From Bradyrhizobium sp. DOA9 (GTDB lineage Bacteria; Pseudomonadota; Alphaproteobacteria; Rhizobiales; Xanthobacteraceae), in NCBI RefSeq assembly GCF_000617845.2, contig NZ_DF820425.1:5710741-5774740 (forward strand): DNA of 64,000 nt, given 5' to 3'. A program made the translations under genes and the position numbers. Every line of letters begins with the position of its first letter. The first letter of the stretch is position 1. The notes under the pieces are model-generated. The model did no database searches. It saw only the letters and a list, made by a program, of their open reading frames with translations, and was not told where the DNA came from. Shown here piece by piece: positions 41,847 to 50,173 of this stretch.

Positions 41847-43814
41847 ATGAGGCAGTTTGTGCTCAGGCTGACCGGGCGGATCAGCAGCACGAAGCTCCTG
41901 TCCGGTGCAGTCGTCGGACTTTCGCTGAGCTCGTCGGCAGCCTTCGCGCAATGCACCGGCGCCGTCACAGGACCCGGCGCGGGATTCTTCGGCGCACAAT
42001 TGGCGGCGATTTCGGCGGTGAACGGCGCGGCCTCAGGGTCAGTCGCCGGTGCTCTCGGCACCACCAACACCGCATTCCTCACGCAGCAAGGCAGCGCCTT
42101 CGTCTCGGCGCCCGCCGATCCGAAGCCCGAGCAGCCCGGTGGGGGAATCTGGGTCCGCGGCGTCGGCGGCGAGGTCACCAACAGGTTCACCTCGACGTCG
42201 ACCGGCACGGTGAATGCCGGCATCCTCAATCCGGTGCTCGGTGCTGCATCGAACTTCAATTGCGCCAACTCCGTTCATCAGAGCTTCGGGGGCGTTCAGG
42301 TCGGGCAGGACATCTCGCGCCTGAACTGGCGCGGCTGGAACGTTCACGTCGGCACCACCGCCGGCTATTTGTCGTCCAAGGCCACCGACAATGCGGGTGG
42401 CAGCACGAATTTCGAGGTCCCTTTCCTCGGGGCCTATGTGGTCGCGACCTATGGCCGCTTCTTCGCCGACATCATGGTGCGCGAAGAGTTTTACCGCGCC
42501 GACCTGACCAATGTCGGCGTCGGGCTGTTCAACCAGCAGATCGGCGCGCGCGGCACCTCCGTGTCGGGCTCGGTCGGCTACAATTTCGCCTTGGCCAACA
42601 ATTGGTTCATCGAGCCGTCCGCGGGCTTCACCTGGTCGCGGACCAATGTCGACGACTACACCTTGAGCGGCGGCGCCGTCTCGCAAGGCATCGTCTCGAC
42701 CGTGACCACCTCGCCGATCGAGAGCAAGATCGGGCGCTTCACCCTGCGTGGCGGCACGACGGTCACTTCGGGCAACCTGATCCTGCAGCCCTTCGCCTCG
42801 GTCAGCGTCTTCCACGAGTTCGCCGGCGACGTGACCTCGTCGGTCAACAGCCTGAACGCCAGCGTGTTCGGCGTCGTCCCGATCGCGATTTCGCAGAACA
42901 CCACCACGAGCCGGGTCGGCACCTACGGTCAGTACTCGCTCGGTGTTGCAGGCCAGCTCGTCAACACCGGCTGGCTCGGCTTCGTCCGCGGTGACTATCG
43001 CAACGGCGAAAACATCGACGGCTGGACCGCCAATGCCGGCCTCCGCTACCAGTTCACGCCGGAACAGATCGCCTCGATCATGCCGCTGAAGGCGCCGGCC
43101 AAGGCCGCCGGCACCGTCATTGCGCCGACCAACTGGACCGGCGTCTATATCGGCGGCTCGCTCGGTGTCGAATACGGCAAGACGGATATCCGCTTTGTCG
43201 GCGATCCGATCGACGGCAACAATCCGCGTGTGTTCGGCGGCCTCGGCGGCCTCCAGGTCGGCTACAACTACCAGATGCCCAGCAACTGGGTGCTCGGTAT
43301 CGAGGGCGACATCGCGGCGACGAATCTGCGCGGATCGCGCACCTGCACCACGGTCCAGAACCTCGCGCTGCTGCTCAATTGCCAGAACTCTTCGGACTGG
43401 ATCGCAACCCTGTCCGGCCGCGTCGGCTATTCCTGGAACCGCACCCTGATCTACGCCAAGGCCGGCGGTGCCTGGGCGCAGGACCGCACCAACGTCAATT
43501 GCGTGTTCGGCCCGCTCAATGGCGCCGTCGTCGGTGGCTTCCAGCTCGGTCCCTGCGTCAACCAGTTCGGCGGAGCCACCAACGGCTTCAGCAGCAGCGG
43601 CTATCGCAGCGGCTGGCTGATCGGCTACGGCACCGAGTTCGACCTCGGCAAGAACTGGTCGGCAAAGGCCGAGTACGATTACATCGCTCTCGGCAGCCGG
43701 ACCTCGCTGATGAGCGACGGCGTCACCACGATGCGCGACAGCGGCAGCCTGTCCCAGGTCAAGATCGGCGTGAACTATCGCTTCACCCCGGGCGTCGTCA
43801 TCGCAAAATATTGA
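41847..43814 (+). CDS. Outer-membrane protein with two fused beta-barrel domains
   Basis: A 655-residue protein. The signal peptide (LLSGAVVGLSLSSSAAFA) is followed by an autotransporter-type barrel (about residues 110-420: GGVQVGQDISRLNWRGWNVHVGTTAGYLSSKA, and repeated aromatic strands to GLRYQFTPEQI). A second, Omp25/31-type barrel follows (about 440-655: NWTGVYIGGSLGVEYG, GLQVGYNYQMPSNWVLGIEGDI, GYSWNRTLIYAKAGGAW, KIGVNYRFTPG). It ends AKY. Single polypeptides with both barrel types are unusual. GGGGGCTGGGA precedes ATG 41847; the frame is open to 41772. Confidence 0.88.
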   Translation: MRQFVLRLTGRISSTKLLSGAVVGLSLSSSAAFAQCTGAVTGPGAGFFGAQLAAISAVNGAASGSVAGALGTTNTAFLTQQGSAFVSAPADPKPEQPGGGIWVRGVGGEVTNRFTSTSTGTVNAGILNPVLGAASNFNCANSVHQSFGGVQVGQDISRLNWRGWNVHVGTTAGYLSSKATDNAGGSTNFEVPFLGAYVVATYGRFFADIMVREEFYRADLTNVGVGLFNQQIGARGTSVSGSVGYNFALANNWFIEPSAGFTWSRTNVDDYTLSGGAVSQGIVSTVTTSPIESKIGRFTLRGGTTVTSGNLILQPFASVSVFHEFAGDVTSSVNSLNASVFGVVPIAISQNTTTSRVGTYGQYSLGVAGQLVNTGWLGFVRGDYRNGENIDGWTANAGLRYQFTPEQIASIMPLKAPAKAAGTVIAPTNWTGVYIGGSLGVEYGKTDIRFVGDPIDGNNPRVFGGLGGLQVGYNYQMPSNWVLGIEGDIAATNLRGSRTCTTVQNLALLLNCQNSSDWIATLSGRVGYSWNRTLIYAKAGGAWAQDRTNVNCVFGPLNGAVVGGFQLGPCVNQFGGATNGFSSSGYRSGWLIGYGTEFDLGKNWSAKAEYDYIALGSRTSLMSDGVTTMRDSGSLSQVKIGVNYRFTPGVVIAKY

Positions 43815-43852
43815 TCCGCGGCAATCGCCTCGGTCTTTACCCTGAATTGAAC

Positions 43853-43878
43853 CGGGCGGCCGCCCAACCGGCCGCCCG
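43853..43878 (+). terminator. Rho-independent terminator of the double-barrel protein gene
   Basis: CGGGCGGCCG pairs exactly with CGGCCGCCCG over the loop CCCAAC, followed by ATTGCTTTT. Confidence 0.85.
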
Positions 43879-43976
43879 ATTGCTTTTGCGGAAGCGCATC
43901 CTCGACAATACGGGTCTACCTCGTATAGACGAGCCCGGCGGAACCTTCCTCGAGCCAGCGGCCCTGCCGAGACGCC

Positions 43977-44756
43977 ATGACCAAGCCTGCGCGATACGAC
44001 CGGATCGCCTTCGTCGCCAGCCCGAGCAGCGAGGCGCAGGCCGCCTTTGGCCAGCTGACCAGGGACTATGGCAATTGCGATCCTGACGAGGCCGACGTGG
44101 TCGTCGCGCTCGGCGGCGACGGGCTGATGCTGCAGACGCTGCACCAGCACATGCGCACGGGAAAGCCGATCTACGGCATGCATCGCGGCACGGTCGGCTT
44201 CCTGATGAACGAATATTCGACGCACGATCTGCGCGCGCGGCTCGAGGCGGCACATGAGTCCGAGATCAATCCGCTGCTGATGCGCGCGACCGACGTCAAC
44301 GACCGCGTCCACCTGCATCACGCCATCAACGAGGTCGCCCTGTTCCGTCAGACCTACCAGGCGGCGCGCCTGCGGATCCTGATCGACGAGCGCGAGCGCA
44401 TGCCCGAACTGATCGCCGATGGCATCATGGTGGCGACGCCGGCCGGATCGACCGCCTACAACCTCTCGGCACAGGGACCGATCCTGCCGATCAACGCCGC
44501 CCTGCTGGCGCTGACCCCGATCAGCGCCTTCCGCCCGCGCCGCTGGCGCGGCGCGCTGCTGCCCAACACGGCCTATGTCGTCATCGAGGTGCTGGAGGGC
44601 GACAAGCGCCCGGTGGCGGCAGTCGCCGACCACGACGAGGTTCGCGACGTCCGCCGCGTCGAGGTGCTCTCCGACAGGACCATCGCGATGCGGATGCTGT
44701 TCGATCCCGGCCACAGCCTGGAAGAGCGTATCCTGCGCGAGCAGTTCGGGTACTGA
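43977..44756 (+). CDS. nadK: NAD kinase
   Basis: A 259-residue cytoplasmic enzyme that phosphorylates NAD to NADP. The GGDG nucleotide motif is LGGDGLMLQTLH near residue 45, the NE/D motif is in GFLMNEYS, and the second signature is DGIMVATPAGSTAYNLSAQGPI near residue 145. Length is typical of the alphaproteobacterial form. It is a single gene, not linked to other NAD genes. Confidence 0.95.
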   Translation: MTKPARYDRIAFVASPSSEAQAAFGQLTRDYGNCDPDEADVVVALGGDGLMLQTLHQHMRTGKPIYGMHRGTVGFLMNEYSTHDLRARLEAAHESEINPLLMRATDVNDRVHLHHAINEVALFRQTYQAARLRILIDERERMPELIADGIMVATPAGSTAYNLSAQGPILPINAALLALTPISAFRPRRWRGALLPNTAYVVIEVLEGDKRPVAAVADHDEVRDVRRVEVLSDRTIAMRMLFDPGHSLEERILREQFGY

Positions 44757-44796
44757 ACCACCTGCCCGCCGGCGCCGCCCAGATCCCGGTCGCAAC

Positions 44797-44833
44797 CCTT
44801 CGTTAACTCCCGGCACGATATGGTTAACGAAGG
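44797..44833. promoter_or_regulatory. Perfect 11-bp inverted repeat upstream of the receiver gene
   Basis: CCTTCGTTAAC (44797-44807) and GTTAACGAAGG (44823-44833) are exact inverted copies with a 15-nt spacer, 26 nt before the receiver-protein start. Each arm ends in GTTAAC. It could be an operator or an mRNA leader hairpin. Confidence 0.6.
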
Positions 44834-44858
44834 TTGACCCGCTTTTGGCCCGGGCGTC

Positions 44859-45404
44859 ATGTTCCGTATCGACTTCAACAAGCTGCGCTTCCTCGTCTGC
44901 GACGACAACCCGCACATGCGCCGCATCCTGCGGACGCTGCTGCATTCCTTCGGCGCGCGCGAGGTCTATGAAGCCGAAGACGGCGCCACGGCGCTCGAAA
45001 TGTACAGCCATTACGTGCCCGACATCGTCATCACCGACTGGGCCATGCCGATCTTCGACGGGCTCGAACTCGCGCAGATGATCCGCCAGCCGGAATCCAA
45101 GGGCAATCCCTACGCACCGATCATCATGCTGACCGGCCATTCGGAGAAACGCCGCGTCACGGTCGCGCGCGATGCCGGCGTCACCGAATTCCTGGCCAAG
45201 CCGATCTCGGCCAAGGGGCTCTATCAGCGCATCCTGAACGTCGTCGCCAATCCCCGGCCCTTCATCAAGACCAAGACCTATTTCGGCCCGGACCGGCGCC
45301 GCAACACCAACTCCGCCTATATGGGCCCGGAGCGCCGCGTCGGCGAGAAGCACGAGGTGCTGCAGCAGCCCTCGCTGCTCGACAAGGCCCGCTCCTCCAT
45401 CTAG
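44859..45404 (+). CDS. Single-domain response regulator (CheY/DivK-like) with basic tail
   Basis: A 181-residue protein. The receiver domain occupies residues 5-130, with the acidic pair in LVCDDNPHM, the phospho-acceptor Asp in VITDWAMPIFDGLEL, Thr in IIMLTGHSEK and Lys in EFLAKPISAK. A 50-residue tail contains two GP(D/E)RR repeats (FGPDRRRN, MGPERRVGEKH). There is no DNA-binding domain. The next gene encodes an Hpt-like protein, so these are probably parts of one phosphorelay. Confidence 0.92.
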   Translation: MFRIDFNKLRFLVCDDNPHMRRILRTLLHSFGAREVYEAEDGATALEMYSHYVPDIVITDWAMPIFDGLELAQMIRQPESKGNPYAPIIMLTGHSEKRRVTVARDAGVTEFLAKPISAKGLYQRILNVVANPRPFIKTKTYFGPDRRRNTNSAYMGPERRVGEKHEVLQQPSLLDKARSSI

Positions 45405-45432
45405 CGCAACCTCTTCAGACGAGGCAGGCATC

Positions 45433-46011
45433 ATGGCGAAGAACAGCGCAAGGGACATCGAGGTCAAGGCCTTCGCCACGCACCAGGTCATCACGCAGCC
45501 CAATCCGCTGCGCAAGGTGCTGCGCCGTGTCGAGGAAAAGGATCTGGACGACCCGGTCGGCCGCGCCGAGCAGGCGCTCGCGAGCCTCTCCGGTGAGTTC
45601 AAGGACTGGATGGCGATCGAGGTCCAGCGACTGTCCGCCGCCTGGACCGCCGTGCAGAAGGACGGCTTCACGAAGAAACTGCGCGACGAGCTGTTTCACG
45701 CCGCGCACGACATCAAGGGCGATGCGGCGACGTTCGGCTTTTCTTCAGCGGCAGGCATCGCCGAAAGCCTGTGCCGCGTCATCGAGCACGCGCCCGACCT
45801 GGAAAAGGTGCCGGCCGAGCTGTTCACGCACCACATCAACGCCATCCTCGCCATCGTGCACGAGAACACCAAGCTCGACAGGATCAGCGTCTCGGCCGAG
45901 CTCAGCCGCCGCCTGCGCAAGGTCGCCGATGATTATCTTGCCCACGTCAACCGCGACCGCCCCGAGCATCTCGAAGTGATCCTGGCGCCGAGCATCGCGC
46001 CGGCGGAATAG
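45433..46011 (+). CDS. Histidine phosphotransfer (Hpt)-domain protein (192 aa)
   Basis: The acceptor His is in FHAAHDIKGDAATFGF near residue 97, the pattern of Hpt domains, set in a four-helix bundle covering about residues 55-180. The N-terminal 45 residues are a flexible leader. It begins 29 nt after the receiver gene on the same strand, so they are probably one operon and phosphotransfer partners. The kinase is encoded elsewhere. Confidence 0.9.
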   Translation: MAKNSARDIEVKAFATHQVITQPNPLRKVLRRVEEKDLDDPVGRAEQALASLSGEFKDWMAIEVQRLSAAWTAVQKDGFTKKLRDELFHAAHDIKGDAATFGFSSAAGIAESLCRVIEHAPDLEKVPAELFTHHINAILAIVHENTKLDRISVSAELSRRLRKVADDYLAHVNRDRPEHLEVILAPSIAPAE

Positions 46012-46026
46012 TAAGCTCTCTCATCT

Positions 46027-46106
46027 CGTCATTGCGAGCGCAGCGAAGCAATCCAGACTGCCCCCGCGGAGGGATTCTGGATTGCTTCGCTGCGCTCGCA
46101 ATGACG
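46027..46106. repeat. Dispersed palindromic repeat, CGTCATTGCGAG family (second copy)
   Basis: CGTCATTGCGAG (46027-46038) and CTCGCAATGACG (46095-46106) are exact arms, with GAAGCAATCC / GGATTGCTTC inside. It lies in the convergent gap between the Hpt gene and the DUF2336 gene, as the first copy (6879-6964) lies between genes. Confidence 0.85.
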
Positions 46107-46146
46107 GTGTTTGTGTCTTCCGGCCTGCCCTCTCGCGGGCTTTGAA

Positions 46147-47322
46147 CTAAGCCGCGATCAGATCGTCGTACACCGGATCGATCGCATCGTCCGCGACAAT
46201 CTCGTCGCAGAACAGACGCGCCTCTTCGCGCGCGGACTCGGTGGCGAAGCGGCGCAGCAGGACCATCAGGGACTCGGTGGCGCCGCGATCGGACTCGCAA
46301 TGGGTGAGCACGCGTTCGACCATGCGCCGGCGCAGACGCACCGCGCCGTCGTCGCTGTCGACGAAGCCCTGCTCGTGGCAGGCCTCGAGCGCGACCTGGA
46401 ACGCCGCAAACGTCGCCTCCGGAAGTCCGGCGCGACGAAGCAGCGCATGCACGCTGTTGCCGCCGCGGTCGTGCAGCAGCGCCGAGACGCGCGCCAGCGG
46501 CAGGTCGGCGAGCTCGGCGAGTGCCGCGTCGAACAAGCCCAGATTGCCCGACAGCAGTGCGCGCAGGATCAGGCCCGCGGTCAGCTGGCCGGCGATGCGC
46601 AAATGGCGGACCAGGCCCTGCATGTCGTCGCCGCGCGAGCGCGCCGCAATGTTCATGGTGGAGCGGTCACGCGCTTCGATTGTGATGCGGTCCGCGCGGT
46701 CGGCGCTCAGCCAGTTTCGCGCCACGACGAATTGCGCCAGCGTCTCGGAGAGCTTTGCCACCAGCGCCGCACGCGTTGCGGCCGGCAGATCCTCCAGCAC
46801 CAGCATCGCCTCGCGGATCGCGGCGAGATGGCCGTGGCGCTCGACGATCCGGTCCCAGGAGAACGGGGCGAGTTCGGCATGGGGGTTTTCGATCAGCTCC
46901 AGCGCCGCAGCCGCGCAGCCGACTTCGGCGATCGCGGCACACACCGAGACCGGCAATGCGATGCGGCGGGCCACCGCGCATTGCACCTCCTCGCTTCCGG
47001 TCGCGACGATGTCGACGAGATCGGCGTCGATCAGAAGCGGGGAATGTTCCAGCACCGGCAGCGCGACCGTCGGCTGATCGGCCGACAGCGCCCGCACGAT
47101 TGCGGCCGGCGCGTCAAGGCTGCGCGCAAAGGCTTCAGCCATCGCCTGCCGCACCAGCGGCGAGGGATCGTCCAGCAGCATCAGAAGCGCGCCTTCGGCG
47201 GCGGTGCGATCGTCTGCGGAAAGATCCGAGATCAGCCACGCCCTGGCCAGCGCCCGTGTTGCCTCGGCCCGCTCGCCTGCGGGCGCCGTCCTGATCCAAT
47301 TGATGAACTGCCGAACAATCAT
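46147..47322 (-). CDS. DUF2336-domain protein
   Basis: A 391-residue all-helical protein with HEAT-like repeats (LLMLLDDPSPLVRQAMAEAFA, VLEHSPLLIDADLVDIVATG). The pattern fits the DUF2336 family of alphaproteobacteria, which are linked to cell-cycle and stress signalling. It is convergent with the receiver/Hpt operon. A CtrA-like box with one mismatch (TTAACAAAGCGTTCAC, 47398-47413) lies 76 nt upstream of its start. ATG 47322 is preceded by GGAAGC. The biochemical function is unknown. Confidence 0.88.
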   Translation of the reverse strand: MIVRQFINWIRTAPAGERAEATRALARAWLISDLSADDRTAAEGALLMLLDDPSPLVRQAMAEAFARSLDAPAAIVRALSADQPTVALPVLEHSPLLIDADLVDIVATGSEEVQCAVARRIALPVSVCAAIAEVGCAAAALELIENPHAELAPFSWDRIVERHGHLAAIREAMLVLEDLPAATRAALVAKLSETLAQFVVARNWLSADRADRITIEARDRSTMNIAARSRGDDMQGLVRHLRIAGQLTAGLILRALLSGNLGLFDAALAELADLPLARVSALLHDRGGNSVHALLRRAGLPEATFAAFQVALEACHEQGFVDSDDGAVRLRRRMVERVLTHCESDRGATESLMVLLRRFATESAREEARLFCDEIVADDAIDPVYDDLIAA

Positions 47323-47470
47323 GCTGCTTCCGGCTTACACAACAAACGAAAAAACGATGACGGCTCGTCACCTGCAACACAAAATAAACCACGACGCTTA
47401 ACAAAGCGTTCACCATAACTGGCTGGTTTTGTTGATGATTTGTTAAGGGAACAAGGCCGCACCCTGCGCG

Positions 47471-47600
47471 CGCCCCGGACGCAGCGCAGCACGCAAGTGA
47501 TGCGCTGCTGAGCCGGGCCCAAAGATCAAAGTGCGGTACTTGTTGCGTGGGTCCCGGCTCTGCAGCGCGCCGCTTTTGCGCCGCGCCTTGTCCGGGACAC
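47471..47600. repeat. Dispersed palindromic repeat, CCCCGGACGCAGCGC family
   Basis: The left part CCCCGGACGCAGCGCAGC...GAGCCGGGCCC (47473-47520) is inversely matched by GGGTCCCGGCTCTGCAGCGC...TGTCCGGGAC (47549-47598), imperfectly. I recall the same CCCGGCTCTGCAGCGC unit from many Bradyrhizobium intergenic regions. Confidence 0.65.
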
Positions 47601-47611
47601 GAGCGCGAAGA

Positions 47612-48631
47612 CTAGCTCGAGAACGTGCCGCTGCGATCGCTGAAGAGATCGAGCGGCTGCGGCGGCCGCACGTCCGGCGTCACCGATGCGACCGTGGTGA
47701 GCGAGGCATTGTTGCCCCATAATTTCTGCACCGTGGTCGAGACCGGCTGCGTGGCATCGCCGGGCTGATAGATCGAACGGAATGCCGGCGTGACCGGCGT
47801 ATTGTCTGCAACCTTCGTCGATGATGTCGCGCTGACCGGCGTCACGGCATTGGTATTGGGAAAGGTCTGCAGATAAGCCGCGTTGTCGACCATCGGTGCC
47901 GTCGGCTGCACGCCGTTCGCGCTTGCGACCTCGCTGGTCGAGGGCGTGCCGCCATACATCGCCATCGCACTGCGGGTCACTTTCGAATTCGCGGCGCTGG
48001 CATAGCGGGTGTCCAGGACCGAATAGACCTCCGAGACACTGCGGGCGCGACCGTCCTTGGCGTAGAAGATCGAGCGGTTGGCGGCCGCCGCGTTGGGAAA
48101 CAGCCGCGCGCCGACGGCTTGCGGATTGTCCTCGGCATTGGCGATCAGTTTCGCGGCGCCGCCGACGCCCATGAAGTGCGCCATGTAGAGCTCGCTGTCG
48201 CTCGGCCTGCGCCCGAGCAGACCGGTGAGCTTGAAGCTGTTCGACTGCGTCAGCGCCGCCGCCATGGCGGAAGCGGCTTCGGGGTCGTCACGCAGCTTCA
48301 TGATCGAGCGCTTCTTGAGGGGATCATCGACGGTGTAAGTGCCCGACGGCGTTCTGGTGATGGCGTCGGCATAGCTGCCATAGCCGAGCTGGGCGCCCGC
48401 CTCCTTCACCGTGCCGAGCCAGGTCTGATCGATGAACTGGTAGAGCCCGTGCGCGGACGAGGTGGCGGCCCCCGCCGTCGGATCGAAATCCGATTCCATC
48501 TTGGCGGTGGTCAGCATGTACTGGAAGCTGACGCCTGTGATGTTGGAGGCCTGCTTGATCGCACCGGCAACACGCGCCCGCGACGGATCAAGGCCGGCCG
48601 TCTGCGTGGCACTGAAATTGTCGACCGACAT
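47612..48631 (-). CDS. Lytic transglycosylase (SLT-domain) protein
   Basis: A 339-residue peptidoglycan lyase. The SLT domain is N-terminal: the catalytic Glu is in TTAKMESDFDP and the fold signature in SSAHGLYQFIDQTWLGTVKEAG; ALTQSNSFKLTGLLGRRPSDSELYMAHFMG follows. There is no N-terminal signal peptide, similar to flagellar or secretion-associated transglycosylases. A perfect CtrA-type box (48709-48724) lies just upstream; a promoter there would make the in-frame GTG at 48703 part of the leader, so I prefer the ATG at 48631 (MSVDNFSATQ). GTG 48703 remains possible. Confidence 0.82.
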   Translation of the reverse strand: MSVDNFSATQTAGLDPSRARVAGAIKQASNITGVSFQYMLTTAKMESDFDPTAGAATSSAHGLYQFIDQTWLGTVKEAGAQLGYGSYADAITRTPSGTYTVDDPLKKRSIMKLRDDPEAASAMAAALTQSNSFKLTGLLGRRPSDSELYMAHFMGVGGAAKLIANAEDNPQAVGARLFPNAAAANRSIFYAKDGRARSVSEVYSVLDTRYASAANSKVTRSAMAMYGGTPSTSEVASANGVQPTAPMVDNAAYLQTFPNTNAVTPVSATSSTKVADNTPVTPAFRSIYQPGDATQPVSTTVQKLWGNNASLTTVASVTPDVRPPQPLDLFSDRSGTFSS

Positions 48632-48708
48632 GATGAAGTGCCCGCCCCGCGCGGCGTTGAGCGACGCCGGCAATTCGGCGCCCGTCGTCTCACCGTGGGA
48701 CACGTATG

Positions 48709-48724
48709 GTTAACAGGGGGTTAA
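48709..48724 (-). promoter_or_regulatory. CtrA binding box (TTAA-N7-TTAAC)
   Basis: On the minus strand TTAACCCCCTGTTAAC matches the CtrA consensus TTAA-N7-TTAAC at every defined base. It sits about 80 nt before ATG 48631 of the transglycosylase, suggesting cell-cycle-controlled expression. Confidence 0.65.
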
Positions 48725-48738
48725 TCCAGCCGCCCTTG

Positions 48739-48774
48739 CCATTCCGGGTTCGCGCTCCGCGCGCCCGGAATGAC
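48739..48774. repeat. Dispersed palindromic repeat, GTCATTCCGGGG family (short copy)
   Basis: CCATTCCGGG and CCCGGAATGA are inverted over a GCGC-rich centre. It is a short member of the family at 4681-4808 and 50640-50705. Confidence 0.7.
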
Positions 48775-48780
48775 AGGCTG

Positions 48781-49203
48781 CTACTTCTTGTAAACGTCGT
48801 TCGGATCGAACAGCCGCTCGGCCCCGGTGAAGACCAGCTTCGCTCCCCCGCCCTCACCCTCGACCTTGCGGTAGAAGCACGACCGCCGGCCGGTGTGGCA
48901 GGCTGCGCCGATCTGCTCGACGCGGATCCAGACCGCATCCTGATCGCAATCGGTGCGCATCTCGAGGACACGCTGGATCTGACCCGACGTCTCACCTTTT
49001 CGCCACAAGGCATTGCGCGAGCGGCTGAAGTACCAGGCTTCGCCGGTCGCAATCGTCTTGCGCAGCGCCTCGTCGTTCATGTGCGCGACCATGAGCACGT
49101 CGCCGGTAGCGAAGTCGGTGGCGACAACCGTCACCAGGCCAGCGGCATCGAACTTGGGAAGGAAGGCGAGGCCCTCCTCGATCTCATGGGAGTGAGCGGA
49201 CAC
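48781..49203 (-). CDS. hisI: Phosphoribosyl-AMP cyclohydrolase
   Basis: A 140-residue single-domain HisI (no HisE fusion), third step of histidine synthesis. The zinc and metal sites are visible in DCDQDAVWIRVEQIGAACHTG and RRSCFYR near residues 90-115. The start is GTG at 49203, in frame with the conserved N-terminal HEIEEGLAFLPKFD. folE lies 26 nt upstream on the same strand; hisI-folE adjacency is common in Rhizobiales. Confidence 0.93.
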   Translation of the reverse strand: MSAHSHEIEEGLAFLPKFDAAGLVTVVATDFATGDVLMVAHMNDEALRKTIATGEAWYFSRSRNALWRKGETSGQIQRVLEMRTDCDQDAVWIRVEQIGAACHTGRRSCFYRKVEGEGGGAKLVFTGAERLFDPNDVYKK

Positions 49204-49229
49204 AGCAACTCTCGCCGGTTGTCGCGAGG

Positions 49230-49922
49230 TCAGCGGCTCGTGCCTCGCACCAGGGACAGGAAGCGGGCCTGCTCCGCCGGATTGTCGCGGAACATGCCGG
49301 TGAAGCGGCTGGTGAAGGTGGAGGCGCCATGCTTGGCAACGCCGCGCACCGACATGCAGGTATGCTCGGCCTCGATCAGCACGGCAACGCCGCGCGGCTT
49401 GAGCACCTCGTCGATCGCGGCGGCGATCTGCGCGGTCAGGTGCTCCTGGGTCTGGAGCCGGCGGGCGAAGATGTCGGTCAGGCGGGCCAGCTTGGACAGG
49501 CCGACGACGCGCTCCACCGGCGTATAGGCGATGTGCGCCTTGCCGTAGAACGGCATCATGTGATGCTCGCATTGCGAGGTGAACTCGATGTCGCGCACCA
49601 GGACGAAATCGTCATAGCCCGCCGTCTCGCCGAAGGTACGGTCGAGCACCTCGGCCGGGCACTGGTGGTAGCCCTGATAGAGCTCGTCGAAAGCCTCGAC
49701 AACGCGGCGCGGCGTGTCGAGCAGGCCCTCGCGCTCGGTGTTCTCGCCGATATAGGCGAGCAGCGTCTTCACCGCCGCTTCAGCCTCGGCGCGCGCAGGA
49801 CGCGGCTGGTCGGCGCGGACGGCGGCCGCGAGGAATTCGGCAGGATCAAGCTCGGCCGGGCGGCTCTCGGGCTGCCGGTCGGAGGGTTTGCCCGGGCGGA
49901 TGGATTTGATTGCAGCGTCCAT
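49230..49922 (-). CDS. folE: GTP cyclohydrolase I
   Basis: A 230-residue enzyme making dihydroneopterin triphosphate from GTP for folate and pterins. The zinc ligands Cys and His are in SQCEHHMMPFYGKAHIAY and HTCMSVRGV, and the substrate loop is GLSKLARLTDIFARRLQTQEHLT. A 40-residue basic N-terminal extension precedes the core. ATG 49922 is preceded by GGAGAAG. It is co-directional with hisI. Confidence 0.95.
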   Translation of the reverse strand: MDAAIKSIRPGKPSDRQPESRPAELDPAEFLAAAVRADQPRPARAEAEAAVKTLLAYIGENTEREGLLDTPRRVVEAFDELYQGYHQCPAEVLDRTFGETAGYDDFVLVRDIEFTSQCEHHMMPFYGKAHIAYTPVERVVGLSKLARLTDIFARRLQTQEHLTAQIAAAIDEVLKPRGVAVLIEAEHTCMSVRGVAKHGASTFTSRFTGMFRDNPAEQARFLSLVRGTSR

Positions 49923-50173
49923 ATCTTCTCCGTTCGACGGCCTAACGGCCGGAGTGTCACCGGCAGACGGGGCGGCCAAGCCGCCGGACGCCTGAACAGA
50001 ACAGTTTCGGCGGAAGTCCCGAAGTCGCAACACCGGCAGCACAGATCTGGATCACCGCCACCGCACCGTTGGACTGTTTTTCCACCAGTTCCGCCCTTAT
50101 ATAGGACCGTGGGCGGCGCCCGCCAAGGCCGATCCGGCCTGGAAGCGGGAGTGGACGTGTTGGACTCCATCAC

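Noticed and set aside
44824..44838. CtrA box before the receiver gene (TTAACGAAGGTTGAC)
   Set aside because: Only 3 of 5 bases of the second half fit at N7 spacing; the inverted repeat is the stronger explanation.
42039..45671. A 1210-codon open frame on the minus strand opposite the double-barrel gene, nadK, the receiver gene and part of the Hpt gene
   Set aside because: It spans several clear genes on the other strand, has no domain character and is a by-product of high GC at third positions.
47612..48703. Transglycosylase starting at GTG 48703
   Set aside because: It lacks a ribosome-binding site and lies against a perfect CtrA box; kept as an alternative only.
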